This document shows, in pieces, positions 53,331-61,205 of a DNA stretch of 64,000 nucleotides. The position numbers were made by a program, and so were the translations under genes. The notes beneath the pieces are model-generated. The model worked only from the letters and a program-made list of their open reading frames with translations, searched no databases and had not been told where the DNA came from. The DNA comes from Lachnospiraceae bacterium (GTDB lineage Bacteria > Bacillota > Clostridia > Lachnospirales > Lachnospiraceae), in the NCBI GenBank assembly GCA_024693135.1, contig JAILLN010000044.1, forward strand, positions 82,962 through 146,961, read 5' to 3'. Positions within the stretch are counted from its first letter, which is position 1. Each line of letters starts with the position of its first letter.

Positions 53331-53359
53331 TTGCATATTTATCCCGCGGAGACTAAAAT
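53331..53359 (+). promoter_or_regulatory. Promoter for the permease-kinase locus
   Basis: TTGCAT (53331-53336), a 17-base spacer and TAAAAT (53354-53359). Transcription would begin near 53366, which rules out GTG 53363 and supports GTG 53390 as the start. Confidence 0.7.
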
Positions 53360-53389
53360 GGAGTGACGGAAGAAAAAGGGGGGATTGCT

Positions 53390-54397
53390 GTGGAAAATGC
53401 GGGCCGGGAGGAATTATCGGGGCAGAAGCGTTACCTGTCGCCTTTTTCTGCATGGTCCCTGTCCTTTGGCTGTGCTGTAGGCTGGGGCTGCTTCGTGATG
53501 CCCGGCACCACCTTTCTTCCCTCGGCGGGGCCTATGGGGACTGTCCTCGGCATGCTCTTAGGTGCAGTGGTAATGGTTCTTATCGGGCTCAATTATCACT
53601 ATCTGATGAACCGCTATCCCGGAAGCGGAGGGGCACTTAACTTTACCATCAAGGCCTTTGGCTATGACCATGGTTTCTTAAGCGCCTGGTTTTTGATCCT
53701 GGTATACATGGCCATCACCTGGGCCAATGCCTCTGCGGTGGCGCTGATCGCAAGGCAGCTCTTTGGAAGCTTCTTCAGCTTCGGATTCCATTATCAGCTT
53801 CTTGGATATGACGTATACGGCGGGGAGGCCCTGCTCTCCCTTGTGGTCATCATCCTGGCCGCCTTGATCTGCATCAGGGGAAGAAGCCTTGCCAGGATGC
53901 TGCAGGGGGTGCTGGCTTCTATGCTGATCCTGGGCATCGTGATCTGCTTCGCCATGGTCTTTCTCAAAAGGGGGCAGGGCTTTGGGGGCTATGCCCCGGC
54001 TTTTTCTCCCTGGGCCGGAAATCCCCTTTCCCAGGTCCTGACGATCATCGTGCTGTCCCCATGGGCTTATGTGGGCTTCGAGTCCATATCCCAGTCTGCT
54101 TCCCGGCTGCGTTTCTCCCTTAAGAAAACGATCTGGGTCTTTGCCACGGCTCTTGCCGCAGGAGCCGCGGCCTATGTGCTTGTTTCTCTCATCGCGGCCT
54201 CCCTCCAGCCCCCGGAATACCAAAGCTGGGCAGATTATGTGGGAGACCTGGGAAACCTCACGGGGACAAAGAGCCTCCCTGTGTTTTATGCCGTGCATGA
54301 GCTGGGAGGAAAGCTGGGAATGACCGTACTGGGGCTTACGGTCCTGTCGGCCATCCTCACCGGGATCATCGGCAATTCCATTGCGGCAGGACGCTGA
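53390..54397 (+). CDS. Amino-acid permease domain, 5' part of a frameshifted permease/histidine-kinase fusion
   Basis: GTG 53390 follows AAAGGGGGG at 6 bases. About 335 residues with nine membrane helices of the APC superfamily (LSFGCAVGWGCFVMPGTTF, YPGSGGALNFTIKAFGYDHG, PWAYVGFESISQSASRLRF). The frame stops right after 'GNSIAAGR', in the middle of a conserved APC segment. The continuation 'RTLIASMAKEGIMPEWFG' is in the minus-one frame just downstream. A single-base loss near 54389-54394 explains this. As it stands the product is a truncated permease. Confidence 0.75.
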   Translation: MENAGREELSGQKRYLSPFSAWSLSFGCAVGWGCFVMPGTTFLPSAGPMGTVLGMLLGAVVMVLIGLNYHYLMNRYPGSGGALNFTIKAFGYDHGFLSAWFLILVYMAITWANASAVALIARQLFGSFFSFGFHYQLLGYDVYGGEALLSLVVIILAALICIRGRSLARMLQGVLASMLILGIVICFAMVFLKRGQGFGGYAPAFSPWAGNPLSQVLTIIVLSPWAYVGFESISQSASRLRFSLKKTIWVFATALAAGAAAYVLVSLIAASLQPPEYQSWADYVGDLGNLTGTKSLPVFYAVHELGGKLGMTVLGLTVLSAILTGIIGNSIAAGR

Positions 54398-54405
54398 TCG
54401 CGTCC

Positions 54406-55896
54406 ATGGCAAAGGAAGGGATCATGCCGGAGTGGTTCGGCCGGCTCAATGAGGAGGGCTCTCCCCGGAATGCCCTGATCGTTCTCATGGCGGCCTCTCT
54501 TCTGGCTCCCTTCCTCGGAAGGACAGCCATCGGCTGGATCGTGGATGTGAATACCATCGGCGCCATCATTGTTTATGGCTATGTTTCCGGCGCGGCCTAC
54601 GTGACGGCAAGGGCGGAGGAGGGGAAAAAGAGATACCGGAATACGGGTATCGCGGGGCTTGTGATATCCGTCATTTTTTTCCTTTACTTCATGGCTTTTT
54701 CCGTGGGTGCCATGGCGACGGAATCCTACCTCATCCTTGCCATCTGGGGAATTCTCGGCTTCGTGTATTTCCGCCATATATTTGGAAGGGACAGGGAGCA
54801 CCGCTTCGGCAGATCCACCGTGGTCTGGCTGGGGCTTCTTTTCCTGATCTTCTTTACCACCCTGCTTTGGGTGAGGAAGGCCACGGACGACATGACGAAG
54901 AGTGTGGTGGAGAGCATCAGTAAATTCTATGAGGAAAAGAATCCCCTGGAAAACCAGGAGACGATCGATGCCACGGAGGCCTATCTGGCGTTTCAGATGG
55001 AGGAGGCCAACCGTCTCCTAACCCGCAACAGCATCATACAGATGGGGATCATCATTGCGGGTCTTGCCATCATGTTCAGCGTCTATTCCATCATATCCCG
55101 GCGGGAGAAGGAGATGGAACTGGAAAAGCTGAAGGCCCAGGAACGTAGCCGGGCCAAGAGCGCCTTCCTTTCCAATATGTCCCATGATATCCGGACGCCG
55201 ATGAATGCCATTGTTGGCTATACCAGCCTTGCAAAGAGAGACGATGCCAGCCTGGAGGAGATCAGGGGGTACCTAGACAAGATCGAGGGCTCCAGCCAGC
55301 ATCTGCTTGCCCTGATCAACGATGTGCTGGAGATGAGCCGGATCGAGAGCGGCAAGATGGAGCTGGAGCTTGTGGCGGCAGATTTAAGGAAGATGATGGA
55401 GAGCATAGGGGATGTCTTTTCCACCCAGATGGAGCAGAAGAAGATCCGCTTTACCGTGGATGCGGACAGCCTGCCCCAAAGCAGGGTATATTGTGACAAA
55501 AACAGGCTGAACCGCGTGCTGCTGAACCTGATCAGCAATGCCTATAAATTCACGCCGGAGGGAGGCACCGTGCAGGTGTCTGTCCGGCAGACGGAAGAGG
55601 AGGCGGAAAAGGCGAGGTATGAGATCCGGGTCCGGGACAGCGGCATCGGCATGACGGAGGAATTTGCCGCGAAGGTGTTTGAGGCCTTTGAACGGGAGAG
55701 GAACGCCACGGTGAGCGGGATCCAGGGCACAGGCCTGGGGATGGCCATCACCAAGAGCATGGTGGATCTCATGGGAGGAACCATCGAAGTCCATACCGCT
55801 CCGGGGCAGGGCACGGAATTCGTGATCCGGCTTTGGCTTGACCTGGAGGAAGGCCGGGGAAGCCGGCATGGATGCCCATATTGCCAAGCCCATTGA
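54406..55896 (+). CDS. Last permease helices plus sensor histidine kinase, 3' part of the broken fusion
   Basis: A 496-residue frame; ATG 54406 is internal to the ancestral gene. Residues 1-145 finish the permease (MAKEGIMPEWFGRLN, four helices). An external loop (about 160-205) and one more helix lead to HisKA with 'FLSNMSHDIRTPMNAIVGY'. The HATPase has intact 'LLNLISNAYKFTPEG', 'VRDSGIGMTEE' and 'GTGLGMAI'. The frame ends shortly after 'IRLWLDLEEG', where a receiver domain should follow; only that receiver's last 29 codons remain, in another frame. The design recalls transporter-kinase sensors such as CbrA, but with an APC permease. Confidence 0.75.
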   Translation: MAKEGIMPEWFGRLNEEGSPRNALIVLMAASLLAPFLGRTAIGWIVDVNTIGAIIVYGYVSGAAYVTARAEEGKKRYRNTGIAGLVISVIFFLYFMAFSVGAMATESYLILAIWGILGFVYFRHIFGRDREHRFGRSTVVWLGLLFLIFFTTLLWVRKATDDMTKSVVESISKFYEEKNPLENQETIDATEAYLAFQMEEANRLLTRNSIIQMGIIIAGLAIMFSVYSIISRREKEMELEKLKAQERSRAKSAFLSNMSHDIRTPMNAIVGYTSLAKRDDASLEEIRGYLDKIEGSSQHLLALINDVLEMSRIESGKMELELVAADLRKMMESIGDVFSTQMEQKKIRFTVDADSLPQSRVYCDKNRLNRVLLNLISNAYKFTPEGGTVQVSVRQTEEEAEKARYEIRVRDSGIGMTEEFAAKVFEAFERERNATVSGIQGTGLGMAITKSMVDLMGGTIEVHTAPGQGTEFVIRLWLDLEEGRGSRHGCPYCQAH

Positions 55897-55948
55897 TGTA
55901 AATGCTATGGCCAATACCCTGCAGGAGGTCCTGGGACATGGGACTTGA
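55859..55948 (+). pseudogene. Tail of a deleted receiver domain
   Basis: In a different frame from the kinase, codons read 'EAGMDAHIAKPIDVNAMANT' and LQEVLGHGT, then stop. 'GMDAHIAKPID' is the conserved end of a response regulator receiver (Lys-Pro). The first 90 or so residues of the receiver are gone, so the kinase lost its receiver by internal deletion. Confidence 0.75.
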
Positions 55949-56462
55949 ATGGATCACGGAGGACAATTTGAATGATTTCCTTCTGATCCTGCCGGAGGAT
56001 GCGGCAGAAAACATCGGAAGGAATTATTACCGGGGGATGGCTCTTCGCGGGGGAGCTGGCGGGGTGGATGCGGCTCTTGTCCGGGAGCTTAAAAATGCGG
56101 AAGAGAAGGCACCAAGCGAGGCAGAGATCACCTGGCTTTATGCCGCAGACCGTGAGTCCGGCTTTTACAATCTCGGTTATCTGGAGCTGATGAGGGAGGA
56201 GGAGAAGGCGGGCAGGAAGAAGTACGGCATGGCCATGGTCTTTGAGACCGGGGGGGATGCAGAGAAGCTGGCAGAGATCCTGAAGCAGTCCCTGCCCCAG
56301 AAGGCGGATATCGTAAGGATCTCAAAGCAGAGGTTTGCATTTTTCTCGGAGGGGGACAGCAGGGGCATGTGCGGCTTCATCCGGGAATCCGTACAGGAAG
56401 AGGCGGCGGAGAAAGGGATCGACGTCAGCATAGAGGAAAAAACAGGGAATGTCCTTGAGTAG
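55938..56462 (+). CDS. Hypothetical protein
   Basis: ATG 55938 follows AGGAGG (55923-55928), which lies in the receiver tail. 174 residues, acidic, no signal peptide or membrane helix. Features: 'MGLEWITEDNLNDFLLILPE', 'GGAGGVDAALVRELKNAEEK' and 'YAADRESGFYNLGYLELMRE'. The alternating pattern 'ADIVRISKQRFAFFSEGDSR' could be a small alpha/beta domain. Not recognised. It ends 37 bases before the amylase start and may be co-transcribed with it. Confidence 0.6.
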   Translation: MGLEWITEDNLNDFLLILPEDAAENIGRNYYRGMALRGGAGGVDAALVRELKNAEEKAPSEAEITWLYAADRESGFYNLGYLELMREEEKAGRKKYGMAMVFETGGDAEKLAEILKQSLPQKADIVRISKQRFAFFSEGDSRGMCGFIRESVQEEAAEKGIDVSIEEKTGNVLE

Positions 56463-56499
56463 CAAGGAAATAATATCATTGATCAGGGAGGGAAAAGAA

Positions 56500-58266
56500 A
56501 TGGCATGGTATGACGAGGCGATATTCTATCACATTTATCCGCTGGGACTTGCGGGAGCGCCGAAGGAGAATCATTACGACGGAGTGGAGCACCGGCTTAA
56601 GGGCCTCATGCCCTGGATCGGGCACATCCGGGAGATCGGCTGCAATGCCCTCTACATCGGGCCGCTCTTTGAATCTGTGGGACATGGCTATGAGACGACG
56701 GATTATAAGAAGCTGGACTGCAGGCTGGGGGATAATGCGGACCTGAAGGAATTCGTGGCCAAATGCCATAAGATGGGGATCCTGGTGATCCTGGACGGGG
56801 TCTTCAATCATACCGGCAGGGATTTCTTCGCCTTTAAGGATATCCAGCAGAACCGGGAAGGCTCCCGCTATAAGGACTGGTACTGCAATGTCAATTTCTG
56901 GGGCAACAATGAATACAATGACGGATTCTCCTATGACAACTGGGGAGGATACAATCTCCTGGCAAAGCTGAACCAGCGGAATCCGGAGGTGAGGAACTAT
57001 ATCACGGAGGTGATCCGCTTCTGGGTGAAGGAATTTGACATCGACGGGCTGAGGCTGGATGCCGCGGACGTGCTGGATTTCGATTTCATGAAGGAACTGA
57101 GGCGCGTGGCCGGGGAGGTAAAGCAGGATTTCTGGCTCATGGGGGAGGTGATCCATGGGGATTATACCCGGTGGGTCAATGAGGGAACCCTTCATTCCGT
57201 CACGAATTACGTGATGCACAAGGCGCTGTATTCCGGGCATAATGACCATAATTATTTCGAGATCGCCCATACCCAGAGGCGGCTTGAGGGAATGGGCGGA
57301 GCCGGAAGCGGCGGCTTCAAGCTCTACAATTTCGTGGACAACCACGATGTGGAGAGGATCTATACGAAACTTAACAATAAGGCGCATTTCACCCCGGTTC
57401 ATATCCTTCTTTATACCCTTCCCGGCATCCCTTCCATCTACTACGGCTCGGAATTTGCCATCGAGGGAAGGAAGGAGAAATATTCGGACGCATCCCTCCG
57501 CCCGGCTCTCAATCTGGAGGATTACAAGAATGCCCTTCAGGACAATCCCGCCACGAAGCTTATCGCTTCCCTGGCAAGGATCAGGGCTTCCCAGAAGGCT
57601 CTGTCCTACGGAGACTACAGGGAGCTTTTGCTGACAAACCGCCAATATGCCTTCTCCAGGAACCATGAGGGATCCTGCGTGGCCGTCTCGGTGAATAATG
57701 ACGACAGCGATTATGTGATGACTCTTCCCGTATCCGGCAGCGGGAAGTATGTAGGAGCGCTCTGGGGTGAAGAGGTCCAGGTGCAGAACGGGTCCATCAC
57801 GGTGAATGTGAAGGCAAATTCCGGAGAGATCTGGGTGCCGGCAGAAGGCGCAGGGAAGGTTAAGAGGCAGGAGCCTGTGGTGGTGAAGGAGGCCGGAGCT
57901 CAGCCGGCAGCGCCGGTTTCAGAGGCTGTGTCTACGGGTGAACCGCCGGTTTCAGAGGCTGTGTCTGCGGGTGAACCGCCGGTTTCGGAAGGGGAGTCTT
58001 TGGCTGCAGCGCCGGTTTCCAAGCCTGAGGCAGAGGCTGCGGCGCCGGCTAAGCCCGAAGCAGAGGCTGCAGCGCCGGCTTCTAAGACACCCGGGAGCGG
58101 CTCGGGTGAGGGCGGCAGTTTTGAGGACGGGATCATCGCAGGGCTTCAGGAGGCGGTCATTGCCTTGATGGAAAAGAACGGGCCGGTCACGGACCAGATG
58201 CGGAAGGACGTGAAGGACAACGTCTACCACGATTCTCTGATCAACTGGATCAAAAGCTTCCGTTAA
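56500..58266 (+). CDS. GH13 alpha-amylase family glycosidase with repetitive C-terminal extension
   Basis: ATG 56500 (MAWYDEAIFYHIYPLG) follows AGGGAGGG at 7 bases; ATG 56449 is a weaker alternative. 588 residues, no signal peptide, so cytoplasmic. GH13 regions: 'DGVFNHTGRD' (I), 'GLRLDAADV' with nucleophile Asp187 (II), 'GEVIHGD' with Glu216 (III), 'NFVDNHDVERI' with Asp283 (IV). A beta domain follows, then a linker with repeats VSEAVSxGEPP and KPEAEAAAPA (about 468-540) and a helical tail of 45 residues (FEDGIIAGLQEAVIALMEKN). It should act on maltodextrins or related alpha-glucans. Confidence 0.9.
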   Translation: MAWYDEAIFYHIYPLGLAGAPKENHYDGVEHRLKGLMPWIGHIREIGCNALYIGPLFESVGHGYETTDYKKLDCRLGDNADLKEFVAKCHKMGILVILDGVFNHTGRDFFAFKDIQQNREGSRYKDWYCNVNFWGNNEYNDGFSYDNWGGYNLLAKLNQRNPEVRNYITEVIRFWVKEFDIDGLRLDAADVLDFDFMKELRRVAGEVKQDFWLMGEVIHGDYTRWVNEGTLHSVTNYVMHKALYSGHNDHNYFEIAHTQRRLEGMGGAGSGGFKLYNFVDNHDVERIYTKLNNKAHFTPVHILLYTLPGIPSIYYGSEFAIEGRKEKYSDASLRPALNLEDYKNALQDNPATKLIASLARIRASQKALSYGDYRELLLTNRQYAFSRNHEGSCVAVSVNNDDSDYVMTLPVSGSGKYVGALWGEEVQVQNGSITVNVKANSGEIWVPAEGAGKVKRQEPVVVKEAGAQPAAPVSEAVSTGEPPVSEAVSAGEPPVSEGESLAAAPVSKPEAEAAAPAKPEAEAAAPASKTPGSGSGEGGSFEDGIIAGLQEAVIALMEKNGPVTDQMRKDVKDNVYHDSLINWIKSFR

Positions 58267-58349
58267 CACAGGGGGACGGTTTTTTTGTCTGCTGATGCCA
58301 TCACGCTGGGTATTTATGGCTGTGTTTTGCAGGCTGGAAGGTCGCCGGA

Positions 58350-58418
58350 CTGAAAAGTTTTTGCGTTCAGGTGTAGGTTGTGCGGGAGCCGGGGCTGAAA
58401 AGTTTTTGCGCTCAGGTG
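58350..58418 (+). repeat. Direct repeat (24-base copies, 45-base period) in a non-coding region
   Basis: CTGAAAAGTTTTTGCG followed by YTCAGGTG occurs at 58350-58373 and 58395-58418. A looser copy (CTGAAAAAACTTTTGCGTGG) lies at about 59770-59789. The gap 58267-58556 otherwise shows no gene; it opens with 'GGGGGACGG' and seven T's, resembling half of the terminator repeat at 3868. Confidence 0.7.
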
Positions 58419-58556
58419 CTCGGCTTCTGTGCATCTAAAGACCGTTTTACTACGCATATTCCCGGGACGGGGCCGCCTCAATTCGCGTCCATGCTCAGTT
58501 CGGCTCAAAATGACATCCCGGATCAGAAAACAATTCAGCAGACAAAATGAAAATAA

Positions 58557-58670
58557 GTCTTCGTGGATGAAAACGGTGTGATCTATGCAAGAGGAAAGGG
58601 GAAGAAAGCCAACATAACGGCTAAGGTAAACGGCAAGACCCTGAAGATCAAGGTGTCTGTGAACCAGTAA
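58557..58670 (+). pseudogene. C-terminal scrap of an Ig-like (Big_2) surface protein
   Basis: A 37-codon stretch encodes 'VFVDENGVIYARGKGKKANI' and TAKVNGKTLKIKVSVNQ, then TAA. This is the closing strand pattern of a bacterial Ig-like group 2 domain. Nothing upstream continues it, so only the 3' end of a gene survives. A strong terminator follows. Confidence 0.75.
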
Positions 58671-58707
58671 AAGACAGGCAGTGAAATAAGCTTTTGGCCT
58701 TGAAGGT

Positions 58708-58753
58708 GCCGGCCGGGAAATGTCTCTGACAGATCCCGGCCGGCATATTTTCT
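58708..58753 (+). terminator. Intrinsic terminator after the surface-protein remnant
   Basis: GCCGGCCGGGA (58708-58718) pairs perfectly with TCCCGGCCGGC (58734-58744), and ATATTTTCTG follows. The stretch 58754-58980 holds no gene I can support. Confidence 0.8.
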
Positions 58754-58988
58754 GCATGTTTGAAAAGCATTTTGGGGGATCAGGAAAGGCTGGCAGCTTT
58801 CTTGAAAAAAGGAGAAATGATGGAGAGTGAATTCGCCGGACATAAGTGTTATAATTTCGATGTTCACTTTGGCAGAAAAAAGACGAAATAGATCCCAGGG
58901 AGGAATTGATAGTTGAAACATCACCTCTCAAAAAGTGACTGAAAAATGAGATTCACGAGTAGCATAAGATAGAGGAGGATAAAAAGCG

Positions 58989-59427
58989 GTGAGAGTGTAT
59001 CTTGATAATTGTAGCTACAATCGTCCGTATGATGATCAATCGCAGCTGAGGATTTCACTTGAAACTCAGGCTAAACTTCAAATACAAAGGATGATAAAAA
59101 ACAAGGAGCTTGACCTTGTATCATCATATGTGTTGGCATATGAAAACAGCCGAAATCCGAATGAGAGTAAGAAGAATTCCATTCGGAAATTCGTAAAGGA
59201 AAATCGGATAGATTATATTGATGTGGACAGGGCTGATGAGGTTAAGGCAATCGCAGATGATATTATTGCTGCCGGGGTAAAAACGGAAGATGCATATCAA
59301 TACTGCATGTGCAATCCTGTCAGGATGTGATTATATGATTACGACAGACGATCGGTTATTAAAGTATAAATCGGATAAGATAAAAGTTGTTGATCCTACT
59401 GAGTTTATTAGAGAAATGGAGGTGTAG
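58989..59427 (+). pseudogene. PIN-domain nuclease gene with a frameshift
   Basis: GTG 58989 follows GGAGGAT. The first frame (to 59330) starts 'VRVYLDNCSYNRPYDD', with the PIN Asp6, and runs 'LVSSYVLAYENSRNP', 'YIDVDRADEVKAIADDIIAA' and GVKTEDA. It then shifts near 59295. The rest is in the plus-one frame: 'INTACAILSGCDYMITTDD' and 'RLLKYKSDKIKVVDPTEFI', to TAG 59425-59427. Together they make a full-length PIN domain of about 145 residues with the C-terminal acidic residues. A one-base indel or a sequencing error is likely. The partner gene starts 3 bases later. Confidence 0.75.
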
Positions 59428-59429
59428 AA

Positions 59430-59636
59430 ATGATGACAAGTACAGCTGAAATTATGGATTTGGGTATGAACTGTCTGCTTGAAAAGCTTGGGACAGTTGA
59501 AACGGAGCATTTTATATCGGTTATATTAAGAGAGAAGTCGGATTATACAAAATGGCGTAAGAAATATTTTGATAATGTAAGCTCCGATGATTTTCAGGCT
59601 GCTGCGGTGGCTTATGCAAAGGATAATCCGCTGTAA
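59430..59636 (+). CDS. Small partner protein of the PIN-domain gene (putative antitoxin)
   Basis: A 68-residue protein; ATG 59430 or 59433 follows GGAGG (59418-59422). The sequence 'AEIMDLGMNCLLEKLGTVET' and 'EHFISVILREKSDYTKWRKK' is compact and helical, with no recognised DNA-binding motif. It directly follows the PIN gene, as in toxin-antitoxin-like pairs. The antitoxin role is inferred only from this context. Confidence 0.6.
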   Translation: MMTSTAEIMDLGMNCLLEKLGTVETEHFISVILREKSDYTKWRKKYFDNVSSDDFQAAAVAYAKDNPL

Positions 59637-59671
59637 TAATAATATTAAAGAAAGGCAACAGTGCATATGTA

Positions 59672-59842
59672 ATGCTAAGAAGAAAGAATTTATATGCCGG
59701 TGTCAAAATCGTTAAGTTCAAGATTGGTGCTGCACATATCGAAAGGTTTTGGTTAGATACGATACTTGACCTGAAAAAACTTTTGCGTGGTGATGCTTTA
59801 TATAAAAAGAATCTATCATCAACAATTATGTCAGGAATTTAA
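59672..59842 (+). CDS. Possible small ORF, 56 residues, unknown
   Basis: ATG 59672 opens a frame reading MLRRKNLYAGVKIVKFKIGA, then AHIERFWLDTILDLKKLLRG and an end at TAA 59842. There is no good ribosome binding site. Base composition matches its AT-rich surroundings. It could be the tail of a lost gene. The rest of 59637-59922 shows nothing else. Confidence 0.25.
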   Translation: MLRRKNLYAGVKIVKFKIGAAHIERFWLDTILDLKKLLRGDALYKKNLSSTIMSGI

Positions 59843-59922
59843 GAATTGCAAGCCGGATGGGCGCTTTTGAAGCATTATTTTGTGGCTGCAAAGCCGGACT
59901 GCATTCACCATGGGAGGGAAGA

Positions 59923-60591
59923 ATGAAGAAGATCAAGAGATTTATACCATTGCTCATATGCGTGACGGTGCTTTTGTCAGCGTGCGGCAAAGAAAAGGCA
60001 GAAGAGGCGGCAGCTCAGACCCAAAATCAGGAGGAACCGGCGGCAGGAGAGACCGCTGTGATGAAGCTGGTACCGGAACCAATTGAAAATGAAATGCCTG
60101 CAGCGGAAGAAACCAATGGCGGGGATGAGCCGGATGGCACAGCAGTTCAGGATGGCCCCGCAGATACAGCCGATACTGGCACGACGGCATCCGGTGAAGC
60201 ATCGGCACCGGCAGAATATGAAACATCCGACGGCTTTATGGGTTCATTTCTGCTGGCCTCGGACAGAGATATGATCGATACAACAAATGAATACGGAGTC
60301 CTCTATAGGGTAGTATACCAGGCTTCTATTGAAGGAGACGGGCTTATCGCCTGCGGCTCCATGGACTATAGAAACTTCAAGGATCAGGATCCTCTCACCA
60401 TATCATCGGATCTCACTCATATTTTCAAGATCGACGAGAATACGGTCTTTCAGAAGCAGGGCGAAGCAGAGCTTGAGACCATCTCAAAGGAGGAGTTTGC
60501 AGGTTACCTTGACAGCAGGAAGGATTCGGGAATGTATTTTGAGGTGGAGATAAGCGGCGGCGTAGTCAAGACAGCCTTGATCTCTTCATGA
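59923..60591 (+). CDS. Lipoprotein of unknown function
   Basis: ATG 59923 follows GGGAGGG (59912-59918). About 222 residues. The lipobox LSAC is near residue 21. An Ala/Glu/Thr/Gly-rich linker (about 25-105) precedes a small beta-rich domain with 'YRVVYQASIEGDGLIACGSM', 'LTHIFKIDENTVFQKQGEAE' and 'MYFEVEISGGVVKTALI'. The domain is not recognised; it may be a ligand-binding or inhibitor-like fold. It belongs to a run of small accessory genes. Confidence 0.65.
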   Translation: MKKIKRFIPLLICVTVLLSACGKEKAEEAAAQTQNQEEPAAGETAVMKLVPEPIENEMPAAEETNGGDEPDGTAVQDGPADTADTGTTASGEASAPAEYETSDGFMGSFLLASDRDMIDTTNEYGVLYRVVYQASIEGDGLIACGSMDYRNFKDQDPLTISSDLTHIFKIDENTVFQKQGEAELETISKEEFAGYLDSRKDSGMYFEVEISGGVVKTALISS

Positions 60592-60634
60592 ATACAGAAA
60601 GAACGATCCTTTGGAAGCGATCGGGAGGATAAAG

Positions 60635-61123
60635 ATGAGAAAAATAAGGATCATTTTACTGATATATTTGGTAAGTGCCATATCTCTTGCAGGCTGCGGC
60701 AATGTCACAAGGCCGCCGGAAGATGCAGGCAACGAAAAGAAAGAAGCCGATACAGTATCCGGTGATGATATAGGCTATGAAAATAAAGCAAGTGATAACC
60801 GTACAGAGTATCCGCTGGAAAAAGAGCTTGCAGGAGACTGGGTGTTTCCCAACGGTGCCAGGATTTCCATCGAACAGGACGGAACATATATGCTTTATGA
60901 TGATACCGATAACTGGCGTTTTGGGGGAAATAGTGAGACTGAAGAAGGATCGGATTCGGTCAAAGTAAAGCTATACAGCGAAGTGGGAGATGCCGGCAAT
61001 AATCAGGTCGCCAGCGGGATGTTTCATTATGATGACACCGGATACCTCGTGCTCGAGCTTGAATTTGTTCCATATCTTACAGAGTTTACCGATGGGGAGG
61101 CGGTCTTGAGTAAAAAACGGTAA
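60635..61123 (+). CDS. Small lipoprotein of unknown function
   Basis: ATG 60635 follows GGGAGG about 7 bases upstream. 162 residues. The lipobox LAGC is near residue 21. The mature part has a charged spacer and a beta-rich domain with 'LAGDWVFPNGARISIEQDGT', 'YMLYDDTDNWRFGG' and 'GMFHYDDTGYLVLELEFVPY'. The 'G-x-W...I-x-x-D-G-x-Y' pattern recalls lipocalin-like or META-like barrels of small lipoproteins, but I cannot assign the family. It lies 43 bases after the previous lipoprotein. Confidence 0.65.
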   Translation: MRKIRIILLIYLVSAISLAGCGNVTRPPEDAGNEKKEADTVSGDDIGYENKASDNRTEYPLEKELAGDWVFPNGARISIEQDGTYMLYDDTDNWRFGGNSETEEGSDSVKVKLYSEVGDAGNNQVASGMFHYDDTGYLVLELEFVPYLTEFTDGEAVLSKKR

Positions 61124-61205
61124 TGGAATGCACATGAGTGCGATAAAATCAAGGAAAAATCAGGCGTAAGAAGGATGGTGTTTTTGATTTAAAAGGGGAT
61201 GGCTT

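Noticed and set aside
54380..54410. Programmed ribosomal frameshift in the permease-kinase gene
   Set aside because: No X-XXY-YYZ slippery heptamer or downstream stimulatory structure is visible, and a second lesion (receiver deletion) points to decay.
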